Below, piece by piece: positions 16,989-25,594 of a stretch of 64,000 bases of DNA (its first letter is position 1; each line of letters opens with the position of its first letter). The position numbers and the translations under genes are program-made. Source of the DNA: JAPLJU01 sp964547985 (GTDB taxonomy: Bacteria; Desulfobacterota; Syntrophia; Syntrophales; UBA2192); contig CAZJPV010000003.1 in assembly GCA_964547985.1 (NCBI GenBank), positions 28,227 to 92,226 of the forward strand, read 5' to 3'. The notes under the pieces are model-generated. The model did no database searches, was not told where the DNA came from, and saw only the letters and a list, made by a program, of their open reading frames with translations.

Positions 16989-17894
16989 ATGTCACCGATT
17001 AACGATACAAGACATTATCACAGGCGCGGCCGGATCGATCTCATGACGGAGTTCACGATCTCCGAGTCCCTGCGCTCCGCCGACTCCCCCTATTCAAAGG
17101 CCCTGGAGCTTTCGTCCTACGGGGAGATGGTTGGGAGGCGGCTAGCGGAGATGAAGCTTATGAGACCCGGATGCCGGATCTGTGAGGTCGGCGGAGGGTA
17201 CGGGAGCCTGATGCGGGGGCTTCTCGAGAACTGCTCGTCATTGATCGGCCAGGTGCTCATGGTAGATTTATCTGCGAACCTCCTAAAGAGACAGCGGGAA
17301 TGTCTGAAGTCGTGGGGATCGAAAGTCGCCTTCATCCACGGCGACATCTCGGAACTGATGCCTTCCCTTCGGAGCCTCGACCTCATGATTCTCAACGAGG
17401 TGATCGGCGATCTCGACACCTGGACGGACCTTTCTGCCGGAAAACTCCCCGGGGAGGTCGCTGGGTACGTGCGTGAATATGGTCTTGCCATCCCGGAAAA
17501 GGGGACGTTTCACTTCAATATCGGAGCCCTTCGTCTCCTGGAAGCGATCTGCCGCCAGGGAATTCCTGCTTTCATCAGTGAGCACTCGAGCGATCCCATC
17601 ATCCCGCCCGGCATGGATTACCTCGCCAGGGGGCTCACACCCGACGGGTTCCCGAGGGAGATAAAGCTCAAGGATCACTCAGAGTACACCATCCGGTTTT
17701 CCCACCTTGTGCGTGTCGCGGAGACCCTCGGGAAGAAAACACGGACGGGTTCCCTTATCGAACTCCTCGGGATGAGGGATACGCCGGGACTTCGATTCAT
17801 CTTCACGGCACAGGCGAGCGCGAAGGACGAGCAGGCGCTTGTGCTCGAATTTCTCGATCATGTACGGGAATACCGATGGCTTACGATACAGTAG
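16989..17894 (+). CDS. SAM-dependent methyltransferase-like protein
   Basis: A 301-aa protein with a Rossmann-type SAM motif ICEVGGGYGSLMRGLL at about residues 64-79. An acidic second strand follows (VLMVDLS), and the motif IV-like LDLMILNEVIGDLDT lies near residue 130. The C-terminal half (about 150-300) is less familiar and may bind the acceptor. ATG 16989 and the internal ATG at 17043 (MTEFTISESL) are both possible; neither has a strong ribosome site. It is flanked by AT-rich spacer upstream and by a nested palindrome downstream, so it may be a lone accessory gene. Confidence 0.65.
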   Translation: MSPINDTRHYHRRGRIDLMTEFTISESLRSADSPYSKALELSSYGEMVGRRLAEMKLMRPGCRICEVGGGYGSLMRGLLENCSSLIGQVLMVDLSANLLKRQRECLKSWGSKVAFIHGDISELMPSLRSLDLMILNEVIGDLDTWTDLSAGKLPGEVAGYVREYGLAIPEKGTFHFNIGALRLLEAICRQGIPAFISEHSSDPIIPPGMDYLARGLTPDGFPREIKLKDHSEYTIRFSHLVRVAETLGKKTRTGSLIELLGMRDTPGLRFIFTAQASAKDEQALVLEFLDHVREYRWLTIQ

Positions 17895-17967
17895 GGTGGT
17901 GAATAACCACAGTGACTAGTGATGAGTGGCGAGCGGTGAGTGGACAGATTGATACAATGACTGAGCG

Positions 17968-18125
17968 GGATTCTTTCTGCGAATAGACGGTTTTTGACCG
18001 CACCGTCGCTCGCTCCACTGCAGACGCAAAAACTCGCCCTTCGGACTCAGACAGTTTGCGCTGCGGGCGTTCCGCTTCGCGAAGAGCGGTTAACAAAAAC
18101 ACGTCTAATTTCGCTGTTCAGAATC
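17968..18125. repeat. nested palindromic intergenic element (REPIN/MITE-like)
   Basis: The left arm at about 17969-18001 (GGATTCTTTCTGCGAATAGA, then CGGTTTTTGACCGC) is an imperfect inverted copy of the right arm at about 18086-18125 (GCGGTTAACAAAAACACGTC, then TAATTTCGCTG...AATCC). Inside, GCAGACGCAAAAACT (18020-18034) pairs with AGTTTGCGCTGC (18053-18064). The whole can fold into a long stem with an inner hairpin. No transposase is present. The following gene's reading frame is open through the element, but that extension looks non-coding. Confidence 0.6.
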
Positions 18126-18179
18126 CACGCTCATCCGCTTTCGGCGAATAGAAATGAGTGTGCAGTGAAAAGTGGGGAG

Positions 18180-18494
18180 ATGAAGAAGAGAAAAGAAGAG
18201 GCGGTCAGGGCGCTCTTTGATTGTTACAAAAAAATTGAAGCACTGAAGGAAAAACCCTCCTATTCACCGGAATTCCTCCTGTGGCGACAGGAAACGGAGG
18301 CCATGATCGAAAGGCTCTTCGGGAAGGAGAGTAATGAGGCCCAGAATTTCAAAGCCATCCACTACAACCCCTTTTTTCTCTCCTGCCGGACGAGTGAGAC
18401 CGATATCGAGGATGCCTACCAGGAAGGTATGGAAGAGGCAAGAAAGATGATCGTCTCCTGGATGGAGTCGCTAGGCCGTAAACCGGGGGAATAA
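18180..18494 (+). CDS. small helical protein of unknown function
   Basis: A 104-aa, charged, probably all-alpha cytoplasmic protein. Features are an N-terminal MKKRKEEAVRALFDCYKKIE helix, then SPEFLLWRQETEAMIERLFG, and a C-terminal AYQEGMEEARKMIVSWM helix. A GGGGAG lies directly before the ATG. The frame stays open upstream to 17994, but that part lies in the palindromic element and is not believed coding. Similar short proteins occur near accessory or defence genes in other genomes (recollection, not tested). No toxin or antitoxin partner is visible here. Confidence 0.6.
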   Translation: MKKRKEEAVRALFDCYKKIEALKEKPSYSPEFLLWRQETEAMIERLFGKESNEAQNFKAIHYNPFFLSCRTSETDIEDAYQEGMEEARKMIVSWMESLGRKPGE

Positions 18495-18513
18495 ACATAC
18501 CTGATGAAAGGAA

Positions 18514-19449
18514 TTAACCCTTCTTTTTCCGAAACTCAACCCAGAGGGTGAGGAGCCGGGTTGCTAAAATGGCCATGATGAACCGCGGCACCCAGAGCCA
18601 GAAGGGGCTCAGCCCGAAGGACAGAAAGAGGGTCGGGTCCTCGATCATGGAATGGTTGATCCCGATGGACAGGTGCAGTTCCTGGAGTTCCTCCCGCGTC
18701 AGGTGTCCCGCCTTTGCCTCCTCCACGATCACCGCGCCGCCGTAAGCAAGCCCGAAGACCACCGCCGTCATCCAGAGCATCCCGACCTGCCGGCTGAGGC
18801 CCATCAGCCGCAGAAGCGGCGACAGGGCCCGGACAACGGGATGGATCCAGCCCATCTTTTTCATGACTTCGAGAAATGTCAGGATGGACATGATGATCAG
18901 GAAGATCTTCAGGGAAAGGCCGAACATCGAATAGACCCAGCTCTTCATCATCCCGGCAAGGGGCAGGGGAACCGACTGAAGGCCTCCGGGAGAGGCATCA
19001 AGCGGGTTTTTCGTGTCAAGGAAAAACGAGCACGCCCAGACAGTAATGATGGCGGTCGTCAGCCGAAAGAGGGTTGCCTTGAGGGGGTGAATCCCGGAGT
19101 TGGCCTGGACAACGCCCTCCTGGACGAGATTGTGGCAGATGAGGAGAAAGACGGCAATGAGAGTCATCTGTTCGATCGTGAAGGGGAGAACGGCCATGGC
19201 TGCAATGCCCCCATAGATGTTCGCCAGCATCCCGATAATGAGGGGTAATGCGGCCGCGGCCAGAAGGCCGATCAGGTTCATCAGTGGTTGGAGCAGAAAG
19301 TCCATTTTCGAAAGAAGGCCGCTCCAGTCCAGGAGCGCCGTCAGGAAGGAGATGGGCAGGATGATTTTTATCATCCAGATGAATCCGTCGAAGCCTTTTT
19401 TGATCCCGTCTCTCAAGCCTTCGAGAAGTCGATGACGGGCCTCGATCAC
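18514..19449 (-). CDS. nucleoside recognition (Gate domain) membrane protein, SpmA/SpmB-like
   Basis: A 311-aa inner-membrane protein with about eight hydrophobic helices in two halves. Each half has a Gate-domain pattern: FIWMIKIILPISFLTALLDWSG in the first (paraphrased limits 24-45) and SMFGLSLKIFLIIMSILTFLEVM near 170-195. The conserved end is HSMIEDPTLFLSFG. Such proteins resemble halves of concentrative nucleoside transporters and the Bacillus SpmA/B proteins; the substrate is unknown. Its start overlaps the thioredoxin gene by 4 bases. Confidence 0.8.
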   Translation of the reverse strand: MIEARHRLLEGLRDGIKKGFDGFIWMIKIILPISFLTALLDWSGLLSKMDFLLQPLMNLIGLLAAAALPLIIGMLANIYGGIAAMAVLPFTIEQMTLIAVFLLICHNLVQEGVVQANSGIHPLKATLFRLTTAIITVWACSFFLDTKNPLDASPGGLQSVPLPLAGMMKSWVYSMFGLSLKIFLIIMSILTFLEVMKKMGWIHPVVRALSPLLRLMGLSRQVGMLWMTAVVFGLAYGGAVIVEEAKAGHLTREELQELHLSIGINHSMIEDPTLFLSFGLSPFWLWVPRFIMAILATRLLTLWVEFRKKKG

Positions 19450-19904
19450 GACAACCTCAAAAGGGCCTTGAGATGCCTCTCGATATCTTCCTTCGAGAGA
19501 ACGCCCACCATCCGGTCCATCAGCTTTCCTTCCCTGAAGAGAAGCATGGTGGGGATCCCCTGGACGGTGTACTGTGCGGGGACGGCTCTGTTCTCGTCAA
19601 CGTTCATTTTGGCAACTTTCACCCGGCCTTCAAAATCGATAGCGATCTTTTCGGTGATGGGCGCAAGCATCCGACAGTAGGCGCACCAGGGCGCCCACAG
19701 GACGACAAGGACGGGCTCCGGCGAGGCGAGGACCTCCCGGGTGAAGGTGCCGTCGGTCACCGGCACGGTCAGGGCCTCTTTCCCGTGGACGGAAAGTAGC
19801 GCGTGGCATTTGCCGCATAGAGGCTGGTCATGCAGTTTCGCCGTCGGAACGCGATTTTTTGCGCCGCATTTGCTGCAGGTGATGACAATGGTTTCCTGGT
19901 CCAT
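19446..19904 (-). CDS. thioredoxin with N-terminal zinc ribbon (TrxC type), active site WCAYC
   Basis: A 152-aa cytoplasmic thioredoxin-2-like protein. The N-terminal zinc ribbon uses CSKCGAKNR and CGKCH. The thioredoxin fold follows with LWAPWCAYCRMLAP and the cis-proline segment QGIPTML. The redox pair is C-A-Y-C rather than the usual C-G-P-C, which is expected to raise the redox potential and alter partner choice. It ends with a start/stop overlap into the Gate-domain gene, and ybaK lies 11 bases upstream. Thioredoxin reductase is not visible in the window. Confidence 0.93.
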   Translation of the reverse strand: MDQETIVITCSKCGAKNRVPTAKLHDQPLCGKCHALLSVHGKEALTVPVTDGTFTREVLASPEPVLVVLWAPWCAYCRMLAPITEKIAIDFEGRVKVAKMNVDENRAVPAQYTVQGIPTMLLFREGKLMDRMVGVLSKEDIERHLKALLRLS

Positions 19905-19915
19905 GCTTTTCTGTT

Positions 19916-20398
19916 CTACCTTGCCACGGTCACGGGTCGGGGGGAGAGAATCCTGACGAGATCCTTCGTGGCCATGTCTGCCAGCAGCCCCTTTCGTCCG
20001 GCATTGATAAGAATCCGGGGAATGCCGAGAATCGTCTCCTCGATGTAGACCGGAAGATTTTTCCGCGTGCCGAAGGGTGACGTACCTCCGACGACGTAGC
20101 CCGTGTGTTTGCCGGCCGCGGCCGGGTCGCAGGGCTGGACGGTCTTGACGCCGAGTGTCCTGGCCAGGTCCTTGGTGGAAACCTGCCTGTTCCCATGCAT
20201 GAGAATGATGAAGGGTCTTTTCAGATCGTCCTCCATGACGAGCGTCTTGATGACCCGGTATTCGTCCACGCGCAGTTCCCTCGCGGCCACCTCGGTTCCA
20301 CCCCTTTCCTCATACTTGTAGGCGTGGAGCGTGAAATCCGCCCCGTTGTCCCGTAGGGCCCGGATGGCTGGTGTGGCCGGAAAATGCTCCTTTGTCAT
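19916..20398 (-). CDS. ybaK: Cys-tRNA(Pro) deacylase, YbaK/EbsC family
   Basis: A 160-aa editing-domain protein that hydrolyses Cys-tRNA(Pro) and related mischarged tRNAs in characterised homologues. The fold is recognised by DFTLHAYKYEE at the start, the catalytic-region KTLVMEDD, and GYVVGGTSPFGTRK with the conserved GGxSPxG loop. The length is normal. Its start overlaps the mutY stop by an ATGA, and the thioredoxin gene follows 11 bases downstream, giving a mutY-ybaK-trx-Gate-protein operon. Confidence 0.93.
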   Translation of the reverse strand: MTKEHFPATPAIRALRDNGADFTLHAYKYEERGGTEVAARELRVDEYRVIKTLVMEDDLKRPFIILMHGNRQVSTKDLARTLGVKTVQPCDPAAAGKHTGYVVGGTSPFGTRKNLPVYIEETILGIPRILINAGRKGLLADMATKDLVRILSPRPVTVAR

Positions 20399-21531
20399 GA
20401 GTGGCCTCTCTTGTGCCCGTGGCGTCCTTGATTATCTTTTCGGAAGGTTTTACTATGCATCGATGCAGTAACGCCCCGGACAATCTCGCGATCGGCCTTC
20501 GAGAAAGCCAGGTTCTTGAGTTCGTCGACGGGTACCCACGACCACGCGGCGCACTCCAGGGCCTTTGGTCTGCCTTTCAAATGTCTGCAGGAATAGGCAT
20601 AAAGGGTCATGAGGAAATGGGTGAAGCCGTGCTCCGCGGCAAGAAGTTTCCGGCCCACGGCAACATTGATACCCAGTTCGCCGAGAATGCTCTGCCGGAG
20701 GGCCTGCTGAAGGGACAGCCCGTCCTCCCGCCTTCCGCCCGGGAATTTCCAGAGACCCCCGAGCAGGCCTTTATCGGGCCGCCTGACAACGAGGACCCGG
20801 CCGTTTTTCCGTATAATCCCCGCCGTCACATCCCGGTGGGGAAGTGCCGTTCTTTTCGGCACGGGCGGGATGTCATTCTGAAGGCCCCTGATGCGGGCGA
20901 GGCAAATATCGACGAGGGGACACCTTTCGCAGGCCGGATTCCGGGGCAGGCAGACCGTGGCGCCGAGATCCATCATGGCCTGGTTGAATGGACCGGGCCG
21001 GTCTTGCGGCACCAGCGCCCGCAGGGTCTTTTCGATTTTCTTCTGAACCGATGGTTCCCGCGGGGGCTTGCGAAGGGCCATCAGACGACTCATGACGCGA
21101 CGGGCATTCCCGTCAATAGCGGGCACCGGCTTTTCGAAGGCGATGCTCAGGACAGCGCCGGCCGTGTATGCGCCGATGCCGGGGAGGGCAAGGAGGTCCT
21201 CGAATGTTGCGGGAAGTATTCCGCCGTGAACCTCTACCAGTTGCCCGGCCGCTTCGTGGAGGTGTCGTGCGCGGGCATAGTAACCCATATTCTCCCAGGC
21301 CTTGAGGACGTCATCCCGTGACGCCCGGGCCAGGCTCCGGATGGTGGGAAACCGTTTCAGGAACCGGTTGAAGTAGGGGATCACCGTGTCGACCTGGGTC
21401 TGTTGCAGCATGATCTCGGAGACCCAGATCGCATAAGGGTCGCGTGTTCTTCGCCAGGGAAGTTCCCGGCGGTTTTTTTCGTACCAGGCGAGGAGGCGGT
21501 GCGTGATGTTTCTCGTGTCAGGTCCGGTCAT
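20395..21531 (-). CDS. mutY: A/G-specific adenine glycosylase MutY
   Basis: A 378-aa base-excision repair enzyme that removes adenine opposite 8-oxoguanine. The catalytic Glu is in SEIMLQQTQVDTV at about residue 36. The helix-hairpin-helix is LLALPGIGAYTAGAV, and the catalytic Asp is in PAIDGNARRVMSR. The Fe-S ligands are C-X6-C-X2-C-X5-C in CLPRNPACERCPLVDIC. The C-terminal third is a NUDIX-like recognition domain with KFPGGRREDG. It is the first gene of a four-gene operon. With the MutT-type gene at 29964 it forms a GO repair pair. Confidence 0.96.
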   Translation of the reverse strand: MTGPDTRNITHRLLAWYEKNRRELPWRRTRDPYAIWVSEIMLQQTQVDTVIPYFNRFLKRFPTIRSLARASRDDVLKAWENMGYYARARHLHEAAGQLVEVHGGILPATFEDLLALPGIGAYTAGAVLSIAFEKPVPAIDGNARRVMSRLMALRKPPREPSVQKKIEKTLRALVPQDRPGPFNQAMMDLGATVCLPRNPACERCPLVDICLARIRGLQNDIPPVPKRTALPHRDVTAGIIRKNGRVLVVRRPDKGLLGGLWKFPGGRREDGLSLQQALRQSILGELGINVAVGRKLLAAEHGFTHFLMTLYAYSCRHLKGRPKALECAAWSWVPVDELKNLAFSKADREIVRGVTASMHSKTFRKDNQGRHGHKRGHS

Positions 21532-21599
21532 GATTCTATGGTATCGACACGTCGTTCGGAAGTCAAATGGAAGGAAACGGCAATAGCGAACCTGGTGTA

Positions 21600-22562
21600 T
21601 TACACGTGATTGCGAAGCTGCAGCTCCATCGGGTGGGGGTTGAGATAGGTCTGCGTCTTCAAGTACGCCTGGTTGTACTTCCTCACGAAGTGGTTCAGAA
21701 GGGTGACGGGCACGATGAGGGGTATGAGCCCCCTGCGGTACTCTTCGATGACCTCCAGGACTTCCCGCTTTTCATCCGCCGTCAGTTCCTTCTTGAAGTA
21801 GCCCATCATGTGATGGAGGACGTTGGTGTGCTTCGCTGCTGACGGCTTCAGTGCCATGGCCTCCATGAGAAGAGTCTCGTACTCATCGACGATGTCCCGG
21901 ACGGGCCGTTCCTTGGCATGGGCCACAAGGCTTCCCATCTGCTTGAGGTGTTTGGGGCTGTGGGCCATGAGAAGTAGTTTGTTCTTTGAGTGGAAGTCCA
22001 CGAGGCTTCCGAGGCGGCTCTTCCCCTCCATGATGTCGCAGTAACGCTTGTACGTGAAAATACGCTCGATGAAATTCTCCCGAAGCACCGGGTCGTGAAG
22101 GCGGCCTTCCTCTTCGACAGGGGTCATAGGGAAATGCTCCATGAAAGCCCTGGCAAAGAGGCCGACGCCTTTCTTCTGCGGCATGCCCTTTTCGTCATAG
22201 ACCTTGACGCGCTCCATGCCGCTGGAGGGGGAATCGCTCTTGAAGATAAAGCCGAGAAGGTCCTCCCCTTCGAGCTCGGCAACGCGCTTGCGGGCCCACG
22301 TCAGCATCCGGTCCGTGTAATCGATCTTCGTACGGGTCGTGATGAACCGGGGGTTCGCCGCGTCGCCGACCAGCCGGAAGGTCTCCCGCGGGATTCCGAA
22401 ACCGCATTCCACCTCGGGGCACACCGGGACATACTCCACCCACTTGCCCAGGGTGTCCTTCAGGAAGCGATCGAGGGCGTGACCGCCGTTGTAACGGACG
22501 TTTTCCCCCAGAAGACATGTGCTGATCCCGATACGGATCTTGTCCTGCCTGTCGGTCGTCAT
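21600..22562 (-). CDS. DUF523 and DUF1722 domain protein (YbgA-like)
   Basis: A 320-aa two-domain protein. Residues about 10-160 are DUF523, with IGISTCLLGENVRYNGGH, CPEVECGFGIPRE and FKSDSPSSG. Residues about 170-310 are DUF1722/YbgA, with KYCDIMEGKSRLGSLVDFHSKNK and the later LTADEKREVLEVIEEYRRG. This fusion is widespread, and YbgA-type proteins are often encoded next to photolyases. Here two photolyase-family genes are in the same 64 kb but not adjacent. The conserved cysteines in DUF523 suggest metal or sulfur chemistry. The specific function is not known. Confidence 0.92.
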   Translation of the reverse strand: MTTDRQDKIRIGISTCLLGENVRYNGGHALDRFLKDTLGKWVEYVPVCPEVECGFGIPRETFRLVGDAANPRFITTRTKIDYTDRMLTWARKRVAELEGEDLLGFIFKSDSPSSGMERVKVYDEKGMPQKKGVGLFARAFMEHFPMTPVEEEGRLHDPVLRENFIERIFTYKRYCDIMEGKSRLGSLVDFHSKNKLLLMAHSPKHLKQMGSLVAHAKERPVRDIVDEYETLLMEAMALKPSAAKHTNVLHHMMGYFKKELTADEKREVLEVIEEYRRGLIPLIVPVTLLNHFVRKYNQAYLKTQTYLNPHPMELQLRNHV

Positions 22563-22756
22563 ATCAACCCCCCTCTTTTCGGATTGGATTCGAAGATAGT
22601 GGAAAATTTGTAATAGAATGACGGAAAAAAATCAAAGAAAACTTGGACACCCCTCCGGAAGCTTTTCTTGCCAAGGGCGGCGCAAAGGTGCTAGAGTCCC
22701 CACAGAAGGTGAAAGCCTTCGGGTGTTTCGAAATCCGGACGGGGAGGTCAAAGAAG

Positions 22757-23188
22757 ATGCTTGAGAAGATGAAAGCCCTGGCGAAGGAAAAGGACACCTG
22801 CGTACTGGCAACGGTTTCGGGTGTCGAGCCCCATTGCTCGCTCATGTCCTACGCCACCGACGATGACTGCCGCGAAATATACATGATGACTCACAAGCAG
22901 ACCAAGAAGTATCGCAACCTCCTCCAGAACGAAAAGGTTAGCCTTTTGATTGATACCCGCGAGGAGGCCGGTGGGCGGGAGGTAACGAAGGCCCTTACCA
23001 TAAACGGCGTTTTTCACAGGATCCAGGGGGAAGCCAAAAGGAAAGAGGCCTTTGCCCGAATCCTGCAGAAACATCCCCACCTTAAAAAGTTCGCGGACAG
23101 CCCGGATGCGGAAGTCTTCGCTGTGAGGATCAAGTCTTTTCAGCTTCTGGAGGGAATCAGCGACTCTTCATTTATTGCGATGGATTAG
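22757..23188 (+). CDS. pyridoxamine 5'-phosphate oxidase-family flavin-binding protein
   Basis: A 143-aa split-barrel flavoprotein-like protein. Pattern: KDTCVLATVSGVEPHCSLM (FMN-binding strand), YMMTHKQTKKYRNLLQNEKVSLLIDTR, and the terminal AVRIKSFQLLEGIS. Such small proteins bind FMN, F420 or heme-degradation intermediates; true PdxH activity is not implied. ATG 22757 is chosen because GGGGAGG lies 10 bases upstream and the family starts here. An upstream in-frame extension to 22643 lacks family similarity. It is convergent with tspO, with 12 bases between the stops. Confidence 0.82.
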   Translation: MLEKMKALAKEKDTCVLATVSGVEPHCSLMSYATDDDCREIYMMTHKQTKKYRNLLQNEKVSLLIDTREEAGGREVTKALTINGVFHRIQGEAKRKEAFARILQKHPHLKKFADSPDAEVFAVRIKSFQLLEGISDSSFIAMD

Positions 23189-23200
23189 GACGGCCTGCCT

Positions 23201-23698
23201 TCAGGGGAGGTTCATCCGCCAGATATAGAAATTGAGAACTCCGGCATAGGCCACCCAGACGAGCGTCGGGAGCATGAGAAGTCCGGACAGACGGTTGACC
23301 TGCCAGAAGGCGATCGTCGTGGCCAGGATCGCGAGCCAAAGGACGACGATCTCCACAAAGGCGAACATGGGCGCGCGAAGGCCGAAGAAGAGGTAGGACC
23401 ACAGCACGTTCAGCAGGAGCTGGACGACAAAGAAGGTGATCGGAAGCTTCGTCCGGAAAAGCCCCCCCTGCCGCCATACGAGCCAGACGGCAACCCCCAT
23501 CAACGTGTAGAGAACAAACCACACAGGGCCGAACACCCAGTTCGGTGGCGTCCATTCGGGCTTCAGAAGATTCGCGTACCAGACAGGAAGCCCCGGGTGG
23601 GTAAAGTAGGAACCGGCCAGCATGGCCGCAAAGCAAAGTCCCATCCAAACGGTCAGGTCGATATAGGGTCTGAAGAGGGTTATCAGTCGCTCGAACAA
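23201..23698 (-). CDS. tspO: TspO/MBR family tryptophan-rich membrane protein
   Basis: A 165-aa inner- or outer-membrane protein with five hydrophobic helices. Hallmarks are WYANLLKPEWTPPNWVFGPVW (limits paraphrased, at about 39-60), VLYTLMGVAVWLVW, and the late NRLSGLLMLPTLVWVAYAGVLN. The TspO family binds porphyrins and sterols; bacterial members regulate or degrade tetrapyrroles. It follows the cysteine dioxygenase-like gene by 15 bases in an apparent three-gene operon. Its presence in a probably anaerobic genome is somewhat unexpected. Confidence 0.93.
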   Translation of the reverse strand: MFERLITLFRPYIDLTVWMGLCFAAMLAGSYFTHPGLPVWYANLLKPEWTPPNWVFGPVWFVLYTLMGVAVWLVWRQGGLFRTKLPITFFVVQLLLNVLWSYLFFGLRAPMFAFVEIVVLWLAILATTIAFWQVNRLSGLLMLPTLVWVAYAGVLNFYIWRMNLP

Positions 23699-23713
23699 AT
23701 TTGCACCTCAATA

Positions 23714-24454
23714 TCAAAGGGATGATCTCAGCCTGGCGAGGGAGTGTTCGCCTTCCTTCCTGATGTGGTCGGGCAGGTCGCTCGAGAGGACCTTTTCCAG
23801 GAGACCCTCGCTCCAGGGCGCGCGCAGAGAACCCGCGGTCCGGATGGCGAGAGCCTCTTTGAGGGGTTTTGGGGGATAAACCCTCGCGACCGCTTTGCTC
23901 TCCGGGTAAAAGAACTGGATGTAACCCTTCCGGATGCTGCGGCCATAGACGTTGATGGTGACGGCCACGTCATTACTTTCGTTTTCCATGCGGTGGATCC
24001 CTTTGTTCAGGGGAAGAACGCTGGTAAACTCTCCCGGCTGAAGGACGGTCGAGGATGTTTCCTCCAGTTCGGCATAACCCTCCCTTTTACCGTCGTCCAG
24101 GCGCTTGTATTTCCTTTCCCGGATAAGCCTTGTGAAACTCCCTATAATTCCCCAGGAGCCGTGATCATGGACGGTGTCGGCAAGATAAGGCCCCCAGATA
24201 TAGCAGATGACCTGGAAAGACCTGTCGGGGCTTCTGTGGAGGGTGATCTCGTTGGGCCATATGCCGGCCTTCTGGCTTTCGCTGAACGCCCGGTCGAAGA
24301 GGACCTTCTGCAGGATGTCGCCGAACCAGTCCTTTTGGTGCATCAATTCTCTCAGCATCGAGCCTCCGGAATCGATCAGCCGGGCCATGTCGGGCTTCTC
24401 CCCGAGGAAGGCATGGAATTGCTGACAGAACTGATCGAGATTTGATATCGCCAT
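23714..24454 (-). CDS. cysteine dioxygenase-like cupin protein
   Basis: A 246-aa protein with a cupin core of the cysteine dioxygenase/3-mercaptopropionate dioxygenase group. The metal motif is VHDHGSWGIIGSF near residues 91-103, and a second motif is GIHRMEN near 149-155 with the third His. The C-terminal 80 residues are helical and not typical of short CDOs. Known relatives use O2 and non-haem iron to oxidise thiols. It is coupled to the QueG-like gene upstream (3-base gap) and tspO downstream. The exact substrate is unknown. Confidence 0.78.
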   Translation of the reverse strand: MAISNLDQFCQQFHAFLGEKPDMARLIDSGGSMLRELMHQKDWFGDILQKVLFDRAFSESQKAGIWPNEITLHRSPDRSFQVICYIWGPYLADTVHDHGSWGIIGSFTRLIRERKYKRLDDGKREGYAELEETSSTVLQPGEFTSVLPLNKGIHRMENESNDVAVTINVYGRSIRKGYIQFFYPESKAVARVYPPKPLKEALAIRTAGSLRAPWSEGLLEKVLSSDLPDHIRKEGEHSLARLRSSL

Positions 24455-24457
24455 GCT

Positions 24458-25366
24458 CTATGCCTCCTTCTTCTTAACAGAATCCCTGTCGCTTTCGGAG
24501 CCGGAAACACCGTACTTCCGGATGTGGCTCCAGGCTTTGTAATCGGGGTCTTCCGGGTTTGCGGCCAGTGCCTCCGCTTCCCGGAGGTATTTCTTGCGAA
24601 GCCCCTTGCTTTTGTAGAGTGACCGATCCTTTCCGATGGGGCAAACCTTGGTGCATATCCCGCATGGGTAGCACCGTCGCCGGGTCAGTTCCTCGGCCAT
24701 CTCCAGGCAGGCCATCTTGTCGTAGTCCCCGATCACGTGATCCTCTTTCATCGTGAGGGCCTTCTTCGGGCAGCACAGGGCGCAGAGTTCGCACTTGATA
24801 CAGAGGTCTTTCTCAACCAGCGGATCCGGCGGGATGACGACGGAGGTGAAAACGGAGACAAAACGGACCCGGGGCCCGAATTCCGGTGTCAGCAGGCAGT
24901 GGCTCACACCGATGGTCCCGAGGCCGGCGTATTTCGCGGCCATGACGTGGCTGAACGCGGCCATGGGTTTTTCCCTCAGGGCCTTGAGGTTGGCGTAGAC
25001 GTCACGGCCGAAAAAAAAGGAGGCGAACCCCATCCGGTTGAGATGCCGGGTCAGATCATAGGCCAGCGTATCCAGCTTCCGGTTGGCCGTCCGGTAGAGT
25101 TCCTTGTGAAGAACGGAGGGTGTCGTCTCGACGATTGGAAGCGGCATTTCGATTCCGATGACGATGACCGTCCGGGCCGGCGGCCAGAGCGCCCGGGGCC
25201 AGAAATCCGGGGGGACTTCCCCGGCCTCATCCCAGCGCTCCACGGGGGCGAAACCGACGAGGTCCGCCCCGTGTTCCTTGCAGAACGAGATGACATGGTC
25301 TTTGAGCTTCTGGCCTATCAGGGCTCTGCCGGCCGTTGATCCCATAGGGCCCTTTTTATAACCCAT
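24458..25366 (-). CDS. QueG-like 4Fe-4S protein with two clusters
   Basis: A 302-aa soluble protein related to epoxyqueuosine reductase. The N-terminal half shows GADLVGFAPVERWDE and AAKYAGLGTIGVSHCLLTPEFG. The C-terminal cluster motifs are CIKCELCALCCPKKAL and CYPCGICTKVCPIG. In QueG proper the cobalamin-binding core and HEAT repeat follow; this protein ends about 40 residues after the second cluster, so it is probably a QueG-like paralogue. It is the first gene of an operon with the CDO-like and TspO genes. The substrate is unknown. Confidence 0.85.
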   Translation of the reverse strand: MGYKKGPMGSTAGRALIGQKLKDHVISFCKEHGADLVGFAPVERWDEAGEVPPDFWPRALWPPARTVIVIGIEMPLPIVETTPSVLHKELYRTANRKLDTLAYDLTRHLNRMGFASFFFGRDVYANLKALREKPMAAFSHVMAAKYAGLGTIGVSHCLLTPEFGPRVRFVSVFTSVVIPPDPLVEKDLCIKCELCALCCPKKALTMKEDHVIGDYDKMACLEMAEELTRRRCYPCGICTKVCPIGKDRSLYKSKGLRKKYLREAEALAANPEDPDYKAWSHIRKYGVSGSESDRDSVKKKEA

Positions 25367-25594
25367 TTTAAAATGAATGTAAAACCCTATGGACCTGTAT
25401 TTGCAGGGGACGATATCTCACGGCAGCGCAGCTCGATCGCGGAGGTTTTTTATCGTGCAACCAATTGACGATAACCATCTGATATTATTCAAATAATAAA
25501 ATTATGCTTGATTTTCACTGCAGAGTCATAATAAAGTCGAAGCGATTTTCGTCCGATGATACCCTAAGGATTCCCAGAACAGGAGGAGGGGCTG

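Noticed and set aside
17994..18179. N-terminal extension of the 104-residue gene
   Set aside because: It runs through the palindromic element and looks non-coding; an ATG with GGGGAG is available at 18180.
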